Part shown: positions 32,027 to 41,857 of the stretch, piece by piece
Layout of the letters: the number at the start of each line of letters is the position of its first letter
Position numbering within the stretch: the first letter of the stretch is position 1
Source of the DNA: an uncultured Alistipes sp.
GTDB lineage: Bacteria > Bacteroidota > Bacteroidia > Bacteroidales > Rikenellaceae
Reading direction: 5' to 3'
DNA: 64,000 nt
Assembly (NCBI RefSeq): GCF_910580175.1
Contig: NZ_CAJTXD010000002.1
Span: forward strand, 1-64,000
The notes under the pieces: generated by a model
The model's database searches: none
What the model saw: the letters and a program-made list of their open reading frames with translations, nothing else
What the model was told of the DNA's origin: nothing
Position numbers and translations under genes: made by a program

Positions 32027-32794
32027 TTACCAGTTCTTTTTTCCTCGTACGATGACGCCTTGTTTTTCTTTGAGCTTGTCCTGGGTTTTGTCTTCCTGGG
32101 CTTGGATGGCGTCGAGCATCTGTTGCTGTTCCTGCTCGGAGATGCCCGCAGGGAGGGGCTGCGGCTGTCCGTCGTCCTCCTGCCCGTCGTCCGGCTGTGC
32201 GGGGTCTTGCCCTCCTTCCGGAGATTGGGACTCTTCGTTGTTATTTTGATTTTGTTCGCTGTCGTTCTGGTTCTGTTGGCTCTCTTCGGAGTCTTGGTTC
32301 TGATTCTGTTCGTCTTGGTTCTGTTGTTGGTCGTTGCCTCCTCCGCCTTGTTGATCTTGGTTCTGCTCCAGCAGTTTTTTCGTGTAGGCGTAGTTGTATT
32401 TGGCCTCCATGTCCGCCGGATTGAGCAGCAATGAGCGGCGGTAGCTTTCCAGAGCCTCCTTGTATTTCTGTTGCTTGAATTGCGCGTTGCCCAGGTTGTA
32501 GAACGTTTCGGCCCGTTCGGCATCGGTACGCAGCGTGTCGGCCGCCGCGCGGCTTATCGTCTGCTCGGCCTTGTCGAACATTTCGGCCTTGTAGAGCGCG
32601 TTGCCCAGGTCGTAGGTCGCCTCGAACGACTCCGGGGCATGACCCAGCGCCCGCGTGTAGCGCTCGATCGCCGTTTTGTAGTCGCCTTTGTTGTAGTGCC
32701 GGTTGCCTTTGCGCACCTCGCTGCGTTCAGGCATGCGCTGGGCATGCGCCCCGAGGGTCGCCAGCATGAAAAACAGATAGATGAACCGATACAT
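32027..32794 (-). CDS. batC: BatC-like TPR protein with Gln/Asn-rich tail
   Basis: A 255-aa exported protein with a signal peptide (MYRFIYLFFMLATLGAHAQ) and three to four TPR helices (about 25-130), including KGNRHYNKGDYKTAIERY and FYNLGNAQFKQQKYKEAL. A low-complexity tail (about 140-215) is made almost only of Gln, Asn, Asp and Glu. TPRs bind partner proteins, and the tail is probably a flexible linker. The start at 32794 gives the signal peptide and avoids overlapping the upstream gene, which stops at 32805. Confidence 0.85.
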   Translation of the reverse strand: MYRFIYLFFMLATLGAHAQRMPERSEVRKGNRHYNKGDYKTAIERYTRALGHAPESFEATYDLGNALYKAEMFDKAEQTISRAAADTLRTDAERAETFYNLGNAQFKQQKYKEALESYRRSLLLNPADMEAKYNYAYTKKLLEQNQDQQGGGGNDQQQNQDEQNQNQDSEESQQNQNDSEQNQNNNEESQSPEGGQDPAQPDDGQEDDGQPQPLPAGISEQEQQQMLDAIQAQEDKTQDKLKEKQGVIVRGKKNW

Positions 32795-32804
32795 CGTCAG
32801 ATTC

Positions 32805-33785
32805 TTAGTTTTGCGTATTGGCTGGTTCGACATCGCTTTCTTCCGCCTGTTCGGTGGCGGGTTTGGTCTCCTCGACGAAATAGTAGGCCTTCAGATAGGC
32901 GTTTTCGTTGGTCTCGGCTTCGGGTGTCGCCTTGGCGAACTTTACCAGGTCGCCGTCGCGCAGGATTGCCGTCAAGTCCATGCGGGCCTTGTCGGGGAGT
33001 TCCAGCGGCCGCAGGGCGTCGATGATTTCGTCGGTCGTCATCTCCATGGCACCCACTTCCCAGCGGCGGGAGATGTAGGTGCGCAGAATATCCGTGAGGG
33101 CCGAATAGTATTGTTTGTGGCGGTTGTTCTGCCAAAGTTTCTGGTGGTGGAGCGTCTCCAAGGCTCGGATGGCCTCCACATGGGGAGGCAGCGGCGGAGT
33201 CGGGCGGAAGAGACCGCCCAGTGTGGCGCCGCGCTTCTTCAGATAGCGGAGCGCCGCCCAGACCGCCGCGGCCAATAGTGCCGCAGCCAGCAGGCTCCAG
33301 CCTATGTAGCCGCTGATTTCGCCCATGCGCAGCGGCAGCGTACGCTGGGGCTTGAGGTCGTAGATCGAGTGCGACGCGGAGTCGATTTCGAATGTCGCCA
33401 CCTCCAGCCGCAGGGTTGCTTCCGATTGCAGCGTGTCGACGATGTTCTTGTCGGCATAGAGCACCTGGGCGCGGCCCAACTCGTAGCGTCCCTCCTGGAA
33501 TGCAGCCAGGCGGTAGCGCTTGCGCAGCTTCAGCCGCCGGCCCTCGCGCAGCAGCGTGTCCACCGGGGCGCTTTCGATGAGTTCGAGGTTGCGGTTGCCC
33601 TTGTCGGGATCGAAAACCGGGAACTCCACGACCTGCACCAGGTCTTTTTCGACCTCGATGATGTAGTCGAAGCGGTCGCCGATCAGGATGCTGTCCGGCT
33701 CGATGCGCGCCGTGACGACGGGGCGTTCCTGTGCCCGGGTTGCAGCGGCGCCCAGCAGCAGGCCGAGGATCAAGAGTCGTTTCAT
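32805..33785 (-). CDS. BatD-like membrane protein with periplasmic beta domain
   Basis: A 326-aa protein with a signal peptide (MKRLLILGLLLGAAATRAQ), a beta-rich periplasmic domain (about 20-155) beginning VVTARIEPDSILIGDRFDYI, one membrane helix (about 160-178), and a cytoplasmic helical part (about 180-326) with DUF4381-like KQYYSALTDILRTYISRRW. It resembles the BatD or adjacent hypothetical protein in Bat/MoxR operons. Its ATG overlaps the stop of the DUF58 gene (ATGA at 33785-33782), so translation is coupled. It probably bridges the cytoplasmic MoxR-DUF58 module and the periplasmic VWA proteins. Confidence 0.8.
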   Translation of the reverse strand: MKRLLILGLLLGAAATRAQERPVVTARIEPDSILIGDRFDYIIEVEKDLVQVVEFPVFDPDKGNRNLELIESAPVDTLLREGRRLKLRKRYRLAAFQEGRYELGRAQVLYADKNIVDTLQSEATLRLEVATFEIDSASHSIYDLKPQRTLPLRMGEISGYIGWSLLAAALLAAAVWAALRYLKKRGATLGGLFRPTPPLPPHVEAIRALETLHHQKLWQNNRHKQYYSALTDILRTYISRRWEVGAMEMTTDEIIDALRPLELPDKARMDLTAILRDGDLVKFAKATPEAETNENAYLKAYYFVEETKPATEQAEESDVEPANTQN

Positions 33786-34666
33786 CGTTGTCTGAAGAGT
33801 TTTATGAGTTCGGCCACATAGTCGCCGGCGGTCGAGACCGTCGCCGTGTCGATGCGGTGGCGGCGCAGCAGTTCCTCGATGGCTTCGGAACGTTCTTGCC
33901 AGAGGCGTGCGTAGTGGTCGCGCACGGCCTGCGAGGAGGTGTCGAGCCAGATTTTGGCGCCGGTTTCAGCGTCTTGCAGTTCGACGATTCCCACGTCGGG
34001 GAGTGCTTGTTCGCGCGGATCGGAGACCCGGATGCCTACCAGATCGTGCTTGCTGCCGGCGATTTTCAGGGCATCTTCCAGCGCCGTGCGGTCGTGCGCC
34101 GGGTCGAGGAAGTCGGAGAGGATGAAAGTCGTGCAGCGTTTTTTGTTGACGTTGGTCAGCAGCCGCAGCGGTTCGGAGAGTTTCGTGCCCTGCGATTCGG
34201 GTCGAAAGCCCACCAGCTCGCGGATGATCGCCAGGATGTGGCTGCGCCCTTTCTTGGGCGGGATGAACTTCTCCACCCGATCCGAGAAGAAGATGCAGCC
34301 CACCTTGTCGTTGTTCTGCGCCGCCGAGAATGCCAGCACGGCTGCGATTTCGGTAATGATGTTCTTCTTGAGCCGGTCGGTCGTGCCGAAGAGCCGCGAA
34401 GCGGAGACGTCTACCAGAAGCATCATCGTCAGCTCGCGCTCCTCTTCGTAGACCTTGATGTGGGGCTTGCGCGAGCGGGCCGTCACGTTCCAGTCGATGT
34501 CGCGCACGTCGTCGCCGGCGCGGTATTCCCTCACTTCGGAAAACGACATGCCCCGGCCGCGGAACGCCGTATGATACTTGCCCGCGAAGATCTCGTTGGA
34601 TAGACCGCGGGTCTTGATCTCGATCTTGCGGACGCGTTTCAGAATATCGTTCTCGTTCTCCTGCAT
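33782..34666 (-). CDS. DUF58 domain-containing protein of the MoxR/Bat operon
   Basis: A 294-aa cytoplasmic protein. The DUF58 signature SEVREYRAGDDVRDIDWNVTARSRKPHIKVYEEERE (residues about 40-75) is intact. A VWA-like region with VDVSASRLFG near 85 follows. It works with the MoxR ATPase as a chaperone-like pair. It starts 6 nt after the moxR stop and overlaps the next gene by 4 nt. There is no signal peptide or membrane helix. Confidence 0.92.
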   Translation of the reverse strand: MQENENDILKRVRKIEIKTRGLSNEIFAGKYHTAFRGRGMSFSEVREYRAGDDVRDIDWNVTARSRKPHIKVYEEERELTMMLLVDVSASRLFGTTDRLKKNIITEIAAVLAFSAAQNNDKVGCIFFSDRVEKFIPPKKGRSHILAIIRELVGFRPESQGTKLSEPLRLLTNVNKKRCTTFILSDFLDPAHDRTALEDALKIAGSKHDLVGIRVSDPREQALPDVGIVELQDAETGAKIWLDTSSQAVRDHYARLWQERSEAIEELLRRHRIDTATVSTAGDYVAELIKLFRQR

Positions 34667-34672
34667 GGCCGG

Positions 34673-35671
<999 letters not shown>

Positions 35672-35777
35672 AGTGTATGCTTGTTTCTTTACGTTGTTTG
35701 CACTTCGGGTTTAGGGCCGGCCGTCGCGGAGCGTCCGGCATGTGCTGCCGCCTCGTTGTTCTTTAACGTTCGGAACA

Positions 35778-35796
35778 CAAAGATATTGCAAAAATA
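35778..35796 (-). promoter_or_regulatory. candidate -7 boxes for the MoxR-Bat operon
   Basis: On the minus strand two TAnnTTTG matches lie close together: TATTTTTG (35796-35789) and TATCTTTG (35785-35778). The first sits in the 14-mer TTTTACTATTTTTG, which also occurs in the inverted repeat at 1620-1663. Confidence 0.5.
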
Positions 35797-35851
35797 GTAA
35801 AAATGGCGGATGATTTTTTGTCCGCCGGTGCTTTTTGGTTACCTTTATATT

Positions 35852-37543
35852 ATGATTGGATTACGTATTTTCTTTTTGCCGGTTTTTGTTGCCGGCTTGT
35901 GGTTCGGCGGCTGCGGTTCGCTCGCTCAGGGCGAAGCCCGCTTTACTTGTTTTTCGTACAGCGGCTGCGATGCCCGTTTCGAGCAGGCGATCGACCCTGG
36001 CAACGAGTATTTCAACCCCGTTCTGGCGGGTTTCCATCCCGATCCGAGCGTCTGCCGCAAGGGCGACGACTATTTTTTGGTCAATTCGTCGTTCACATTC
36101 TATCCCTCGATTCCGATCTTCCACAGCCGCGATCTGGTGCACTGGCGGCAGTTGGGGTTCGTGCTCGACCGCCCCGGGCAGGTGCCGCTCGATTCGCTGC
36201 GCTTCAACCGGGGCATCTATGCGCCCGACATCAGTTATAATCCACATAACGACACCTTCTACGTGGTCAATACTTGTGTCGACGGCATCGGGAATTTCGT
36301 CGTCAAGTGCCGCGACCCTTTCGCAGGCGGGTGGAGCGATCCGATTCCGCTCCCTGAAGTCGAGGGGATCGACCCGTCGCTGTTCTTCGACGACGACGGC
36401 AAGGCCTACCTGCTCCACAACGACATGCCTCCGGGCCGGCGGCAGTGGAACAGCCATCGGGCTTTGTGGTTGCGGGAGTACGACACGGCGTCCGATCGCG
36501 TCGTGGGCGATCCGGTGTTGCTGCTCGACGGCGGCCTCGACTTCGCGGCGCAGCCCGAGTGGCTCGAAGGGCCTCATCTTTATAAGAAAGATGGCGAATA
36601 TATCATGCTTGCAGCCGAGGGCGGCACTTACGAGGCTCATTCGCAAGTGGCGCTCAAATCCTTCCGTGTCGCAGGCCCCTACGTGCCGTGCGTCCATAAT
36701 CCGATTCTGACGCAGCGTGATTTACCGGCCGACCGGCCCGACAAGGTAACCAGCACGGGCCATGCCGACATGGTATGCACGCCCGACGGGCAATGGTATT
36801 CCGTTTTCTTGGGCTGCCGGCCCTATGCCGACGACTTCTACAACACGGGGCGCGAAACGTTCCTGCTGCCCGTCGCTTGGGTCGACGGCGGCCCGGTCAT
36901 TCTGCCGCCGGGCGAAGCGGTGCCCACGGTCGTGCGCAAGGAGGGGCTGGAGCCGGGCGGTGTGCCTGCGACCGGCAATTTTGCTTGGAGCACCGATTTT
37001 TCCGAGGGCCTCGATGATCGTTGGCTCACGATCCGCATGCCGCGCGGCGAATGGCTGCGCACCGGGCGCAGGGGGCTGACGCTCAAGGATAACGGGCAGG
37101 CGATCGATCGCACGGCCAACCCCGCTTTCGTGGGTGTGAGACAGCAGCACACCGATTTCGAGGCGCAGACCGACCTGGTGTGCCGGCTGGCCGACGGACA
37201 GTTCGCCGGCATGGCGCTCTTCCAGAACGAACGCCACTACCTGCTTTTCGGCAAGGTGCGCTGCGCCGACGGCGAGGCACTGGCGGCCGTCCGTTGTGAA
37301 AAAGGCGCCGTGACTTCGACCTTTCTGCCGCTCCGGCCCGAAGAAACTGCCGAACACTTGACCCTGCGGGTGCGGGGCGCGGGCGGAAGCTGCGACTTGG
37401 AATATGCTGTGGGGCGGGAGCCGTTCGCCGTGCTTGCGCAGGGAGTCGACACGCGGAACCTGAGCACCCATACGGCGCGCGGCTTCAACGGCGTCATCAT
37501 CGGACTCTACACCGGACAGCTTTCACTTGCATCGGGCGAATAA
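35852..37543 (+). CDS. glycoside hydrolase family 43 enzyme, exported
   Basis: A 563-aa protein with a signal peptide whose end (LWFGGCGSLAQ) contains a possible lipobox Cys. The five-bladed GH43 domain (about 45-330) shows the catalytic trio: Asp in GFHPDPSVCRKGDDYFLVNS, Asp in GIDPSLFFDDDGKAYLLHND and Glu in WLEGPHLYKKDGEY. A C-terminal beta-sandwich (about 385-560) of the kind that extends GH43 xylosidases follows. It is predicted to act as a beta-xylosidase or alpha-arabinofuranosidase. The start at 35852 is chosen for the hydrophobic N-terminus. It is not next to other glycan genes. Confidence 0.9.
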   Translation: MIGLRIFFLPVFVAGLWFGGCGSLAQGEARFTCFSYSGCDARFEQAIDPGNEYFNPVLAGFHPDPSVCRKGDDYFLVNSSFTFYPSIPIFHSRDLVHWRQLGFVLDRPGQVPLDSLRFNRGIYAPDISYNPHNDTFYVVNTCVDGIGNFVVKCRDPFAGGWSDPIPLPEVEGIDPSLFFDDDGKAYLLHNDMPPGRRQWNSHRALWLREYDTASDRVVGDPVLLLDGGLDFAAQPEWLEGPHLYKKDGEYIMLAAEGGTYEAHSQVALKSFRVAGPYVPCVHNPILTQRDLPADRPDKVTSTGHADMVCTPDGQWYSVFLGCRPYADDFYNTGRETFLLPVAWVDGGPVILPPGEAVPTVVRKEGLEPGGVPATGNFAWSTDFSEGLDDRWLTIRMPRGEWLRTGRRGLTLKDNGQAIDRTANPAFVGVRQQHTDFEAQTDLVCRLADGQFAGMALFQNERHYLLFGKVRCADGEALAAVRCEKGAVTSTFLPLRPEETAEHLTLRVRGAGGSCDLEYAVGREPFAVLAQGVDTRNLSTHTARGFNGVIIGLYTGQLSLASGE

Positions 37544-37557
37544 AAATCGTAATTTTG
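37527..37557 (+). promoter_or_regulatory. promoter for the UvrD/PcrA helicase
   Basis: A TTG at 37527-37529 and an exact -7 box TAATTTTG at 37550-37557, 20 nt apart. The -33 element lies inside the last codons of the GH43 gene. The predicted start of transcription is near 37564. Confidence 0.65.
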
Positions 37558-37583
37558 CATCCGTAACATTCAAGCGTAATTAC

Positions 37584-40196
37584 GTGTCGGATATCTTAAA
37601 TGGTCTCAATCCCGCCCAGCGCGCGGCGGTCGAAAACTACGACTCCCCGTCGCTCATCATCGCCGGCGCCGGCTCGGGCAAGACGCGCGTCTTGACGTCG
37701 CGCATCGCCTACATGATCGAACAGGGGGTGGCGCCGTTCAACATCTTGGCCCTCACGTTCACGAACAAGGCCGCCGAGCAGATGCGCGAGCGCATCGGGC
37801 AGATGCTGCCCGGCAGTCGGAGCCGCTACATCCGCATGGGTACGTTCCATTCGGTCTTCGCGCGCATCTTGCGCGAGAACGCCGACCGCATAGGTTTTCC
37901 GCAGTCGTTCACGATCTACGAGCCGTCGGACTGCAAGAACTTGTTGAAGACCATCGTCCGCGAACGGAACCTCGACGACGACAAGTACAAGCCTGCCCGC
38001 CTTGCTTCGCGCATCTCTTTCGCCAAGAATGCGTTGATAACGCCGGGCGCTTACCTCGCCAATGCAACTTACGCGGCCGAAGATCGTCAGGCGCAGATTC
38101 CCGAGTTCGGCGATATCTACAACACCTATTGCCAGCGTTGCAAGAGCAACGGCGCCATGGATTTCGACGACCTGCTGTTGCAGACCAACATCCTGCTGCG
38201 CGACTGCCCCGACGTGCTGGCCCGTTACCAAGAGCAGTTCCAGTATATTTTGGTCGACGAGTACCAGGATACCAACTACGCCCAGTATATCATCATCCGG
38301 CGCCTGTCGCAGACCCATTCGCGGGTGTGTGTGGTGGGCGACGATGCACAGTCGATCTATTCGTTCCGCGGCGCCAAGATCGAGAATATCCTCTCATTCC
38401 AGAAGGATTTTCCCGATGCCAAGGTCTTTAAGCTCGAACAGAACTACCGTTCCACGCAGACGATCGTCGATGCGGCCAATTCGGTCATCCGGCGCAACTC
38501 CAAAAAGCTCGACAAGAAGTGTTTTTCGGAGGGCGACCGAGGCGAGAAGATTCGTGTGTTGAGGGCTTCCACCGATCGCGAGGAAGCCGAAACGGTGGTC
38601 TCCGACCTGCGCGACAAGGTGCGGGCCGCAGGCGACGGGTGGGCCGAGGCCGTGATTCTCTACCGCACCAACAACCAGTCGGCCGTGCTGGAGAACAGCT
38701 TGCGGCGCCGCGGCATTCCCTACCGCATCTACAAGGGTTCGTCGTTCTACGACCATAAGGAGATCAAGGACTTGATGGCCTACATCCGTCTGGTCATCAA
38801 CCCGCGCGACGACGAGGCGTTCCGCCGCATCGTCAACTATCCGACGCGCGGAATCGGCGATACGACCGTGCAGCGCATCGCGCAGCTGGCCGCCGAGCGG
38901 GGTGTTTCGATGTGGGAGGCCGTCGATGCGTTGGTCGCCGAGCCGCCCGCCGATGCCGTGCAGAAAGCCATCGTCCGCAAGGTTGCGGAGTTCGTCGCTC
39001 TGATCCGTTCGTTGGGCGCTCTCCGCACCGAAAAGGGGCTTTACGACTTCGGTCTGGAGATCGCCTCACGGTCGGGTATTCTGGCGGCCTATCGGGCCGA
39101 AAATACGCCTGAGGCGACGTCGGCTCTGGATAATATCGAGGAATTGCTCAACTCCATGCAGCTTTTCAAGGAGCAGTGCGACGCCGAAATCCGCGGCGGC
39201 GAGCGTCAGCCCGAGGAGGAGGCCACCATCGAGGAGTGGTTGCAGAACGTCATGTTGATGACCGACATGGACAAGGACGACCCCGAGGATCGCAACAAAG
39301 TGACCTTGATGACCGTTCATTCGGCCAAGGGGTTGGAGTATAAATATGTATACATAGTCGGTCTCGAAGAAAACCTCTTCCCTTCGCAGCGGGCCATGGA
39401 GTCGCCCGACGGGCTGGAGGAGGAGCGGCGGCTGTTCTATGTGGCGCTCACGCGTGCCAAGGTCGCTGCTACGCTCTCCTATGCCGAGATGCGGTTCAAG
39501 TGGGGCGATATGGTGTTTTCGCATCCGAGTTGTTTCTTGCGCGAAATCGATTCCCAATACCTCGAAAATGTCGTCGGGGAGGAGGACGATCTGCTGCCGC
39601 GCCGGGCGGAGGGAAGCCAGGCTATCGACGAGTTGCGGCGGAAGTTCGACTACCGGTTCAAACAGAAAGACGGTGCGGTGCGCCAAGACGAACACGGATA
39701 CGGCAGCGGCCCGGCGCAGCGATACCCCTCCCGTTCGTCGCAGGGAGGCGGTTATTCTTCGGGTGGAAGCAGACCGGCAGGCGGGAAATACGGTGCCGCC
39801 GGCGACGACCGATCGGCCGGCAGCCGGGGGAACGGTGCGCGCTACGGTGTTTCTTCCGGCAGTTCCCGCTTCGGCAGCGGTTCTATGGGGGCTTCGCGCT
39901 CCGATGGTTTCAAGCCGCGGCAGAAGCCCGATCCGGCTTTGGTGCAGCCGCTCCGTCCCTCCACCGAGGGGTTGCGGTGGGTGGGCGTCCGATCGGCATC
40001 GTTTTCTGCTGCACCCTCCGCTGCTGCTTCGTCCGGCGATTATGCTGTCGGGCAGCGTGTCGAGCACTCGAAGTTCGGCGTCGGCATCGTCCGTCGCATC
40101 GAAACGCTCGACGGCGACCAGAAGCTGGCGATCGAATTCGACAACGCCGGCGAAAAGACCCTGCTGGCCAAATTCGCCAAACTGAGTAAGTTGTAA
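37584..40196 (+). CDS. UvrD/PcrA-type superfamily 1 DNA helicase
   Basis: An 870-aa 3'-5' helicase. The start is probably the GTG at 37584, giving VSDILNGLNPAQRAAV, since codons upstream would precede the promoter-derived start. Walker A is IIAGAGSGKTRVL (about residue 27), Walker B is LVDEYQDTNYAQY, motif III is VGDDAQSIYSFRGA, and motif V/VI are VTLMTVHSAKGLEYK and ERRLFYVALTRAK. A C-terminal region (about 720-800) is Gly/Ser/Arg-rich low complexity, then a Tudor-like end GQRVEHSKFGVGIVRRIE. It acts in nucleotide excision and recombination repair. Confidence 0.94.
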   Translation: MSDILNGLNPAQRAAVENYDSPSLIIAGAGSGKTRVLTSRIAYMIEQGVAPFNILALTFTNKAAEQMRERIGQMLPGSRSRYIRMGTFHSVFARILRENADRIGFPQSFTIYEPSDCKNLLKTIVRERNLDDDKYKPARLASRISFAKNALITPGAYLANATYAAEDRQAQIPEFGDIYNTYCQRCKSNGAMDFDDLLLQTNILLRDCPDVLARYQEQFQYILVDEYQDTNYAQYIIIRRLSQTHSRVCVVGDDAQSIYSFRGAKIENILSFQKDFPDAKVFKLEQNYRSTQTIVDAANSVIRRNSKKLDKKCFSEGDRGEKIRVLRASTDREEAETVVSDLRDKVRAAGDGWAEAVILYRTNNQSAVLENSLRRRGIPYRIYKGSSFYDHKEIKDLMAYIRLVINPRDDEAFRRIVNYPTRGIGDTTVQRIAQLAAERGVSMWEAVDALVAEPPADAVQKAIVRKVAEFVALIRSLGALRTEKGLYDFGLEIASRSGILAAYRAENTPEATSALDNIEELLNSMQLFKEQCDAEIRGGERQPEEEATIEEWLQNVMLMTDMDKDDPEDRNKVTLMTVHSAKGLEYKYVYIVGLEENLFPSQRAMESPDGLEEERRLFYVALTRAKVAATLSYAEMRFKWGDMVFSHPSCFLREIDSQYLENVVGEEDDLLPRRAEGSQAIDELRRKFDYRFKQKDGAVRQDEHGYGSGPAQRYPSRSSQGGGYSSGGSRPAGGKYGAAGDDRSAGSRGNGARYGVSSGSSRFGSGSMGASRSDGFKPRQKPDPALVQPLRPSTEGLRWVGVRSASFSAAPSAAASSGDYAVGQRVEHSKFGVGIVRRIETLDGDQKLAIEFDNAGEKTLLAKFAKLSKL

Positions 40197-40262
40197 GCGA
40201 AAAGCGAGCGCCGGTTTTTCCGCCGCTTTTTGCCGGAAAGACAAATTATCTGACAAAGGAAT

Positions 40263-41201
40263 ATGGTTATGCCTGCTAATCCCCTCGTTTCGGTCTGCAT
40301 GACGACTTATAATCACGAAGCCTATCTGCGGCAGGCCGTCGAAAGCGTGCTCGTGCAGCAAACCTCGTTCGCCGTCGAGCTGGTGTTGGGCGAGGATTGC
40401 AGCACCGACGCTACGGCTGCCCTCTGCCGCGAATATGCCGAGCGCTTCCCCGACCGGGTGCGCGTCGTGACGTCCGATTCGAACGTCGGGTGGCGCGCCA
40501 ACTACCGCCGTACGTTCGAGGCTTGCCGCGGCAAGTATGTGGCCTATTGCGACGGCGACGACTGGTGGAGCGATCCGCAGAAGTTGCAGATGCAGGTCGA
40601 CCTCATGGAGAGCGACCCTGGGTGCGGCATGTGTTTCACACGGGCGGAAAACTATTACCAGGCTACCGGCACCACGACTCCCGACGAGGAGGAGCATTTT
40701 ACCGATTTCGACCGGCTGCTGTGCCGGTTGACGATCTGCAATTGCGCAACGTTGGCTCGGCGCGAATTGATCGCCCGCTATTACGACGAGGTGCACCCCG
40801 AGGAGCATCCCGAGTGGATGACCGACGACGCGCCCATGTGGCTGTGGTTCGCTGCGTGCAGCCGCGTGCGTTTCATTCCTGTTTTCACGGCCGTGCACCG
40901 GCGTCTGCCCGTGAGCGTGAGCCACAATACCGAATACCGCAAGCGCATCGCTTTCTGCGATTCGTTGATGGATATCAGCCTTTGGTTCGATGCCCGCTAC
41001 GGCGCGGGCCGCAACCGCTTCCGCATCTTGCGGCGGCGCAGTTCGGTGGCGTTGTGGGTGCTCTCGTTCCACGGCCCCGTACGTGAATATTTGGTGCGTT
41101 GGGCATGCGACCTGAAGACCGCGCCGCGTTTGTTGTTTTGTCCCGAGGGTGCAGGACTGCTGGTCAAAAAGATTTTGTTCCGACGCCGGAAAACTCGATA
41201 G
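40263..41201 (+). CDS. glycosyltransferase family 2
   Basis: A 312-aa GT-A fold glycosyltransferase. The N-terminal PLVSVCMTTYNHEAYLRQAV binds the nucleotide, and the metal-binding DxD is YCDGDDWW (about residue 96). It is probably cytoplasmic and involved in cell-surface polysaccharide or glycoprotein glycan synthesis, but donor and acceptor cannot be told. The start is the Met at 40263 or the one two codons later. It ends 2 nt before nth. No other glycan-synthesis gene is nearby, so it is an isolated copy. Confidence 0.92.
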   Translation: MVMPANPLVSVCMTTYNHEAYLRQAVESVLVQQTSFAVELVLGEDCSTDATAALCREYAERFPDRVRVVTSDSNVGWRANYRRTFEACRGKYVAYCDGDDWWSDPQKLQMQVDLMESDPGCGMCFTRAENYYQATGTTTPDEEEHFTDFDRLLCRLTICNCATLARRELIARYYDEVHPEEHPEWMTDDAPMWLWFAACSRVRFIPVFTAVHRRLPVSVSHNTEYRKRIAFCDSLMDISLWFDARYGAGRNRFRILRRRSSVALWVLSFHGPVREYLVRWACDLKTAPRLLFCPEGAGLLVKKILFRRRKTR

Positions 41202-41203
41202 AC

Positions 41204-41857
41204 ATGACACTCGAACAACGTTACGACGGCATCATCGCCTGGTTCTCGGAGCACATGCCCGTGGCCGAAAGCGAGTTGCACTACGAAAACCCCTACCAGC
41301 TTCTGGTGGCCGTCATCCTCTCGGCCCAGTGCACCGACAAGCGGGTCAACATGACTACGCCCGCCCTTTTCGAAGCATTTCCCACCCCCGACAAGATGGC
41401 TGCGGCCGGGGCGGAGGGGATTTACCCTTATATAAAAAGCATTTCCTATCCCAACAACAAGGCCCGCAATCTGGCCGGTATGGCCCGCATGTTGTGCGAG
41501 GAGTTCGGCGGCGAGGTGCCTTCCGACCTTGAACAGATGCAGCGGCTGCCCGGCGTGGGCCGCAAGACGGCCAACGTGCTGGGCGCCGTGCTGTGGCAGC
41601 GCGAGGTCATGCCGGTCGACACCCATGTGTTCCGCGTTTCGGAGCGTATCGGGCTGACTACCGGTTCCAAAACGCCGCTCCAGACCGAGTTGGCGCTCGA
41701 AAAGAACATTCCGGGGCATCTGCTGCCTGTGGCGCATCATTGGTTGATCCTCCACGGCCGCTACGTCTGTACGGCGCGCGCTCCCAAATGCGCTTCGTGC
41801 GGCATAGCCCCCTGGTGCCGCAAGTATGCCGCCGATCATAAAAAAACCAAAATATGA
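41204..41857 (+). CDS. nth: endonuclease III
   Basis: A 217-aa DNA glycosylase/AP lyase for oxidised pyrimidines. The helix-hairpin-helix LPGVGRKTANVLG carries the catalytic Lys, and VDTHVFRVSERIG carries the catalytic Asp. The C-terminal 4Fe-4S loop follows the Cx6Cx2Cx5C pattern (CTARAPKCASCGIAPWC). The start at 41204 matches the family N-terminus. The stop overlaps the next gene's ATG (ATGA), so both may be translated together, although they look functionally unrelated. Confidence 0.96.
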   Translation: MTLEQRYDGIIAWFSEHMPVAESELHYENPYQLLVAVILSAQCTDKRVNMTTPALFEAFPTPDKMAAAGAEGIYPYIKSISYPNNKARNLAGMARMLCEEFGGEVPSDLEQMQRLPGVGRKTANVLGAVLWQREVMPVDTHVFRVSERIGLTTGSKTPLQTELALEKNIPGHLLPVAHHWLILHGRYVCTARAPKCASCGIAPWCRKYAADHKKTKI

